Of a stretch of 9,167 nt of DNA, positions 7,163 to 9,167 are shown in pieces. Made by a program: the position numbers and the translations under genes. Each line of letters begins with the position of its first letter. The stretch's first letter is position 1. Below the pieces are notes generated by a model, which had not been told where the DNA came from, did no database searches, and saw nothing but the letters and a program-made list of their open reading frames with translations. Source of the stretch: Filomicrobium sp. (GTDB taxonomy: Bacteria; Pseudomonadota; Alphaproteobacteria; Rhizobiales; Hyphomicrobiaceae); the NCBI GenBank assembly GCA_021775655.1, contig JAJFHK010000339.1, positions 1 to 9,167 on the forward strand, read 5' to 3'.

Positions 7163-7269
7163 TTTTAGTCGCGCTCGCACTGTTCTTGTAGGTTGCACTG
7201 CCGCTTATCTGCACACTCGTTACTGTTTTCGTGTGGGCCTGGCGCGGAGTTGCGCCCGCAAGGTAAAAA

Positions 7270-7749
7270 TTAGCCATCGCTTTCCGCGCTGTCGGGGTGA
7301 TTTGGCCGGCGAGTTGTCGTCCATGCGGCACCGAGATCCCTCAATTCAGATTCGATGCACTCAACGTCGAGTGCTATCTGAGGGCCACCTGAAAAATACA
7401 AAGTCACAGTTCCCGACGGCACCTCATGTTTTTCAAATGCGATCGCCAGAAGTGACAGCACGTCTTGCTTGCGTGAACGGTCGATACCAGCACTACGAAC
7501 GGCATTGACCTTCTCGAAACGAAGCGCGGTCTGGCTGCGGGCGTAAGCCTCTTTGGTTTGGCCTCGAGTTGCAGGCGCCGCCGTGCCGCCATCTGCAATC
7601 GTCCAATCGAAGCGATTGAGCACCATGGCAAAGCGGCGGGCGACCGGCTCAAATGAGATATCGCCGATGCGGCCAACAGCATCCTGGAGATGCGCTGAGA
7701 AGACTTGAAGGTCTTCCTCATCAAGCGCAATCAGTTTCAGCTCCGACAT
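7270..7749 (-). CDS. DUF2948 family protein
   Basis: A 159-residue soluble protein of unknown function that I match by pattern to DUF2948, a family found mainly in alphaproteobacteria. The N-terminal signature LIALDEEDLQVFSAHLQDAV (6-25) and the following RRFAMVLNRFDW (38-49) are typical. A variable, basic and alanine/threonine-rich insert separates this from a C-terminal half containing AVRSAGIDRSRKQDVLSLLAI and VTLYFSGGPQIALDVECIE. There is no signal peptide or membrane segment. The start is ATG at 7747-7749, with a modest purine-rich AAGGCAAG upstream. The gene precedes hisD on the same strand with a 107-bp gap, the order usually seen in this class, so a shared role or simple co-transcription is likely. 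In many relatives murA lies just upstream; here an AsmA-like gene does. Confidence 0.88.
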   Translation of the reverse strand: MSELKLIALDEEDLQVFSAHLQDAVGRIGDISFEPVARRFAMVLNRFDWTIADGGTAAPATRGQTKEAYARSQTALRFEKVNAVRSAGIDRSRKQDVLSLLAIAFEKHEVPSGTVTLYFSGGPQIALDVECIESELRDLGAAWTTTRRPNHPDSAESDG

Positions 7750-7771
7750 CTTAATGGACTTGCCTTGAAGA

Positions 7772-7802
7772 GTTGCACAACCGGCCGCTCATGGTTGTGA
7801 AC
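7772..7802. promoter_or_regulatory. Inverted repeat upstream of the DUF2948 gene
   Basis: CACAACC at 7776-7782 and GGTTGTG at 7793-7799 are a perfect 7-bp inverted repeat with a 10-nt centre. Three further outer pairs (7772-7774 with 7800-7802) are possible if the G at 7775 bulges. It lies 23-53 bp upstream of the DUF2948 start in the 153-bp gap after the AsmA-like gene. It could be an operator or a leader hairpin; no T-run follows, so a terminator is unlikely. Confidence 0.28.
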
Positions 7803-7902
7803 GGACCGGAAGGCTGTTTGATACCGGTGGCGCGGGTTGAAGGCAACAAGAGCGGCTCAGACCAGACCGCATTGGCTGTGCAGGCTGGCGGGCTCCAGCG
7901 CA

Positions 7903-9167
7903 TCACTTGCCCGTCATTTCTCCCAGCAACTCGATTGCTTCCGGCGGAGTGGCTTTACCGCCTTTTTTGGCGACCAGTTCATCAATCAGGGATTTTAATT
8001 CCGGATCGATCTGGCGCGGCGCAGAGCGGCGCGGTGCAGACCGACGGCCCAATTCGACACCCTCAAATGGAGATACGTCCGTCCACTGAGTCGCCAGCCG
8101 CGCCCAGTCGAGCGCTGCCTTGATCTGGTTCCACGTCCCAAGAATCTTGACGGGTATTGAAAAATTGCTCGGCGGCGGCACCAGCGAAATGCGTGACCTA
8201 TAGTTTAGCGCTGCCGTCTTGAGATTGGCAGTACCATCGCCGCGAATGCGGATCGCGGGTCCATCGAGTGATATCGACTCGCTTCGTGCCCGACCGTCCG
8301 AAACCGCAAAATCCGCGCTAATAACTTGGTAAGGCGTGGTATTTCGCGGATCGTACTCGCGATTGGCGAATGGGCGAAGGGCGCGTCGGATGTCGTAGCC
8401 GACGATGGCGCCATCGCGGAATTCGCTCGTCACGGTGCCCGATAGTGAGTTGACGATATCGGCTTCGCTTCGTCCGCTGGCCTTTAATTCGGCCTTGCCC
8501 GTCAACTTGCCGCGCAGGATATCGCGCTGGCCGGCTTTCTGGAGGACTTTCTCAACAGGCACGCCGCCGACGTCGAGCAAGATGTCATAGGCTGGTGTTT
8601 CAGATGCGGTGTCGATCTTCACTCTGCCGCTGATGCGTCCCTCGACGGGTTGAACCTCACGTACATCGATGTCGAGGCTGCCCTTTTGCAGTTTTGCCCC
8701 TAGAGCAGATTTTCCAAGCACAACGTCACCATGTCGTAGGTCTCCGACGGTCAAGTCGAGATCGAAGTCGGTTCCTGCATCACGTAATTGTTCTAGGCCA
8801 AGCGAAGCTTTGCTCCAGACTCCACCGACGACGGGGCCAAGGTTTAAAGCACGGCGCTCCGCCGAGTCGCCGGGAGCGTGGGCTTCAGGGCCCGGTGCGG
8901 CGGCGACAGCTGCGGGACCAGCGCTCGACAAATGCGCTTCCAAGCTGGGCTTCAATGGAATAAGGGACAGTTCGTAAGGCGAAGCAGGCACTTGCGGTGC
9001 GTCCCCAGTGCGGCGGGCAACGGCAATTGCGGCAGCAACTGGAGTTGTCGCGACATAACGGGCTGTATCGATTTTATCTAGGTTCAGCTTGGCCACGACC
9101 GCGGGGCGCTCGCTTGCGAGATCGACGGTGAAACCCCCCGTAATTGAAGATGCATCGAGCGAAGCGC
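7903..9167 (-). CDS. AsmA family protein, C-terminal part (5' end beyond right edge)
   Basis: The frame is open to the window edge, giving 420 visible residues; a GTG at 9094-9096 is internal, since coding-like sequence (GGFTVDLASERPAV) continues upstream of it. AsmA-like proteins are large, usually inner-membrane-anchored, periplasmic beta-rich proteins linked to outer-membrane assembly or lipid transport. The visible part shows the family's repeating strand pattern: a LNLDKIDTARYV segment, an alanine/proline-rich linker, then LDLTVGDLRHGDVVLG, VEGRISGRVKID, LKASGRSEADIVNSLSGTV, FRDGAIVGYDIRRALR and a closing NYRSRISLVPP strand. The end has a short tandem RRSAP repeat followed by a basic/acidic helical tail. 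No membrane segment is visible; the expected N-terminal anchor lies outside the window. The next gene, for DUF2948, starts 153 bp downstream. Confidence 0.85.
   Translation of the reverse strand, partial: ASLDASSITGGFTVDLASERPAVVAKLNLDKIDTARYVATTPVAAAIAVARRTGDAPQVPASPYELSLIPLKPSLEAHLSSAGPAAVAAAPGPEAHAPGDSAERRALNLGPVVGGVWSKASLGLEQLRDAGTDFDLDLTVGDLRHGDVVLGKSALGAKLQKGSLDIDVREVQPVEGRISGRVKIDTASETPAYDILLDVGGVPVEKVLQKAGQRDILRGKLTGKAELKASGRSEADIVNSLSGTVTSEFRDGAIVGYDIRRALRPFANREYDPRNTTPYQVISADFAVSDGRARSESISLDGPAIRIRGDGTANLKTAALNYRSRISLVPPPSNFSIPVKILGTWNQIKAALDWARLATQWTDVSPFEGVELGRRSAPRRSAPRQIDPELKSLIDELVAKKGGKATPPEAIELLGEMTGK

Noticed and set aside
7241..7256. GGCGC/GCGCC inverted repeat between DUF2948 and hisD as a terminator
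   Set aside because: Only five pairs, no T-run on either strand, and GC-rich sequence makes such repeats common.
8012..8050. Short tandem repeat encoding RRSAPRRSAPR in the AsmA-like gene
   Set aside because: It is just two copies in a low-complexity linker; not enough to call a repeat element.
7773..8123. Plus-strand open frame starting in the gap before the AsmA-like gene
   Set aside because: Most of it is antisense to the AsmA C-terminus, it lacks a good ribosome-binding site, and the product resembles nothing I know.

Overview
All genes in this window lie on the minus strand, so transcription runs from high to low coordinates. The gene content suggests a methylotrophic alphaproteobacterium of the Hyphomicrobiales (something like Hyphomicrobium). 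DUF2948, hisD, UPF0262 and a small tyrosine phosphatase in a row are an alphaproteobacterial arrangement, and bacterial homologues of formylmethanofuran dehydrogenase subunits A and B mark tetrahydromethanopterin-dependent C1 oxidation. The taxonomic placement is inferred; no marker RNA gene is present.

Layout in transcription order: (1) 9167-7903, the C-terminal 420 residues of an AsmA-family envelope protein, open at the right edge. (2) 7749-4881, a compact block of DUF2948 protein, histidinol dehydrogenase (hisD), UPF0262 protein and a low-molecular-weight protein tyrosine phosphatase. Gaps are 107, 10 and 4 bp, so the last three look like one transcription unit. (3) 4751-1795, fhcB then fhcA, 20 bp apart, encoding two subunits of the formyltransferase/hydrolase complex. 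This complex turns formyl-tetrahydromethanopterin into free formate during formaldehyde oxidation. (4) 1621-1, two unrecognised membrane-protein genes that overlap by 11 bp; the second starts at 258 and runs off the left edge.

The points of most interest are these. fhcB and fhcA are present without fhcD or fhcC beside them. FhcB keeps a four-cysteine cluster motif but has no cysteine where redox homologues bind tungsten or molybdenum. fhcA is followed by a membrane-protein pair of unknown function. The fhc pair sits next to a conserved alphaproteobacterial housekeeping block, where initiation factor and Maf genes would often follow. I saw no mobile elements, CRISPR arrays, tRNA or rRNA genes. 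All intergenic gaps are shorter than 180 bp and hold only weak inverted repeats.
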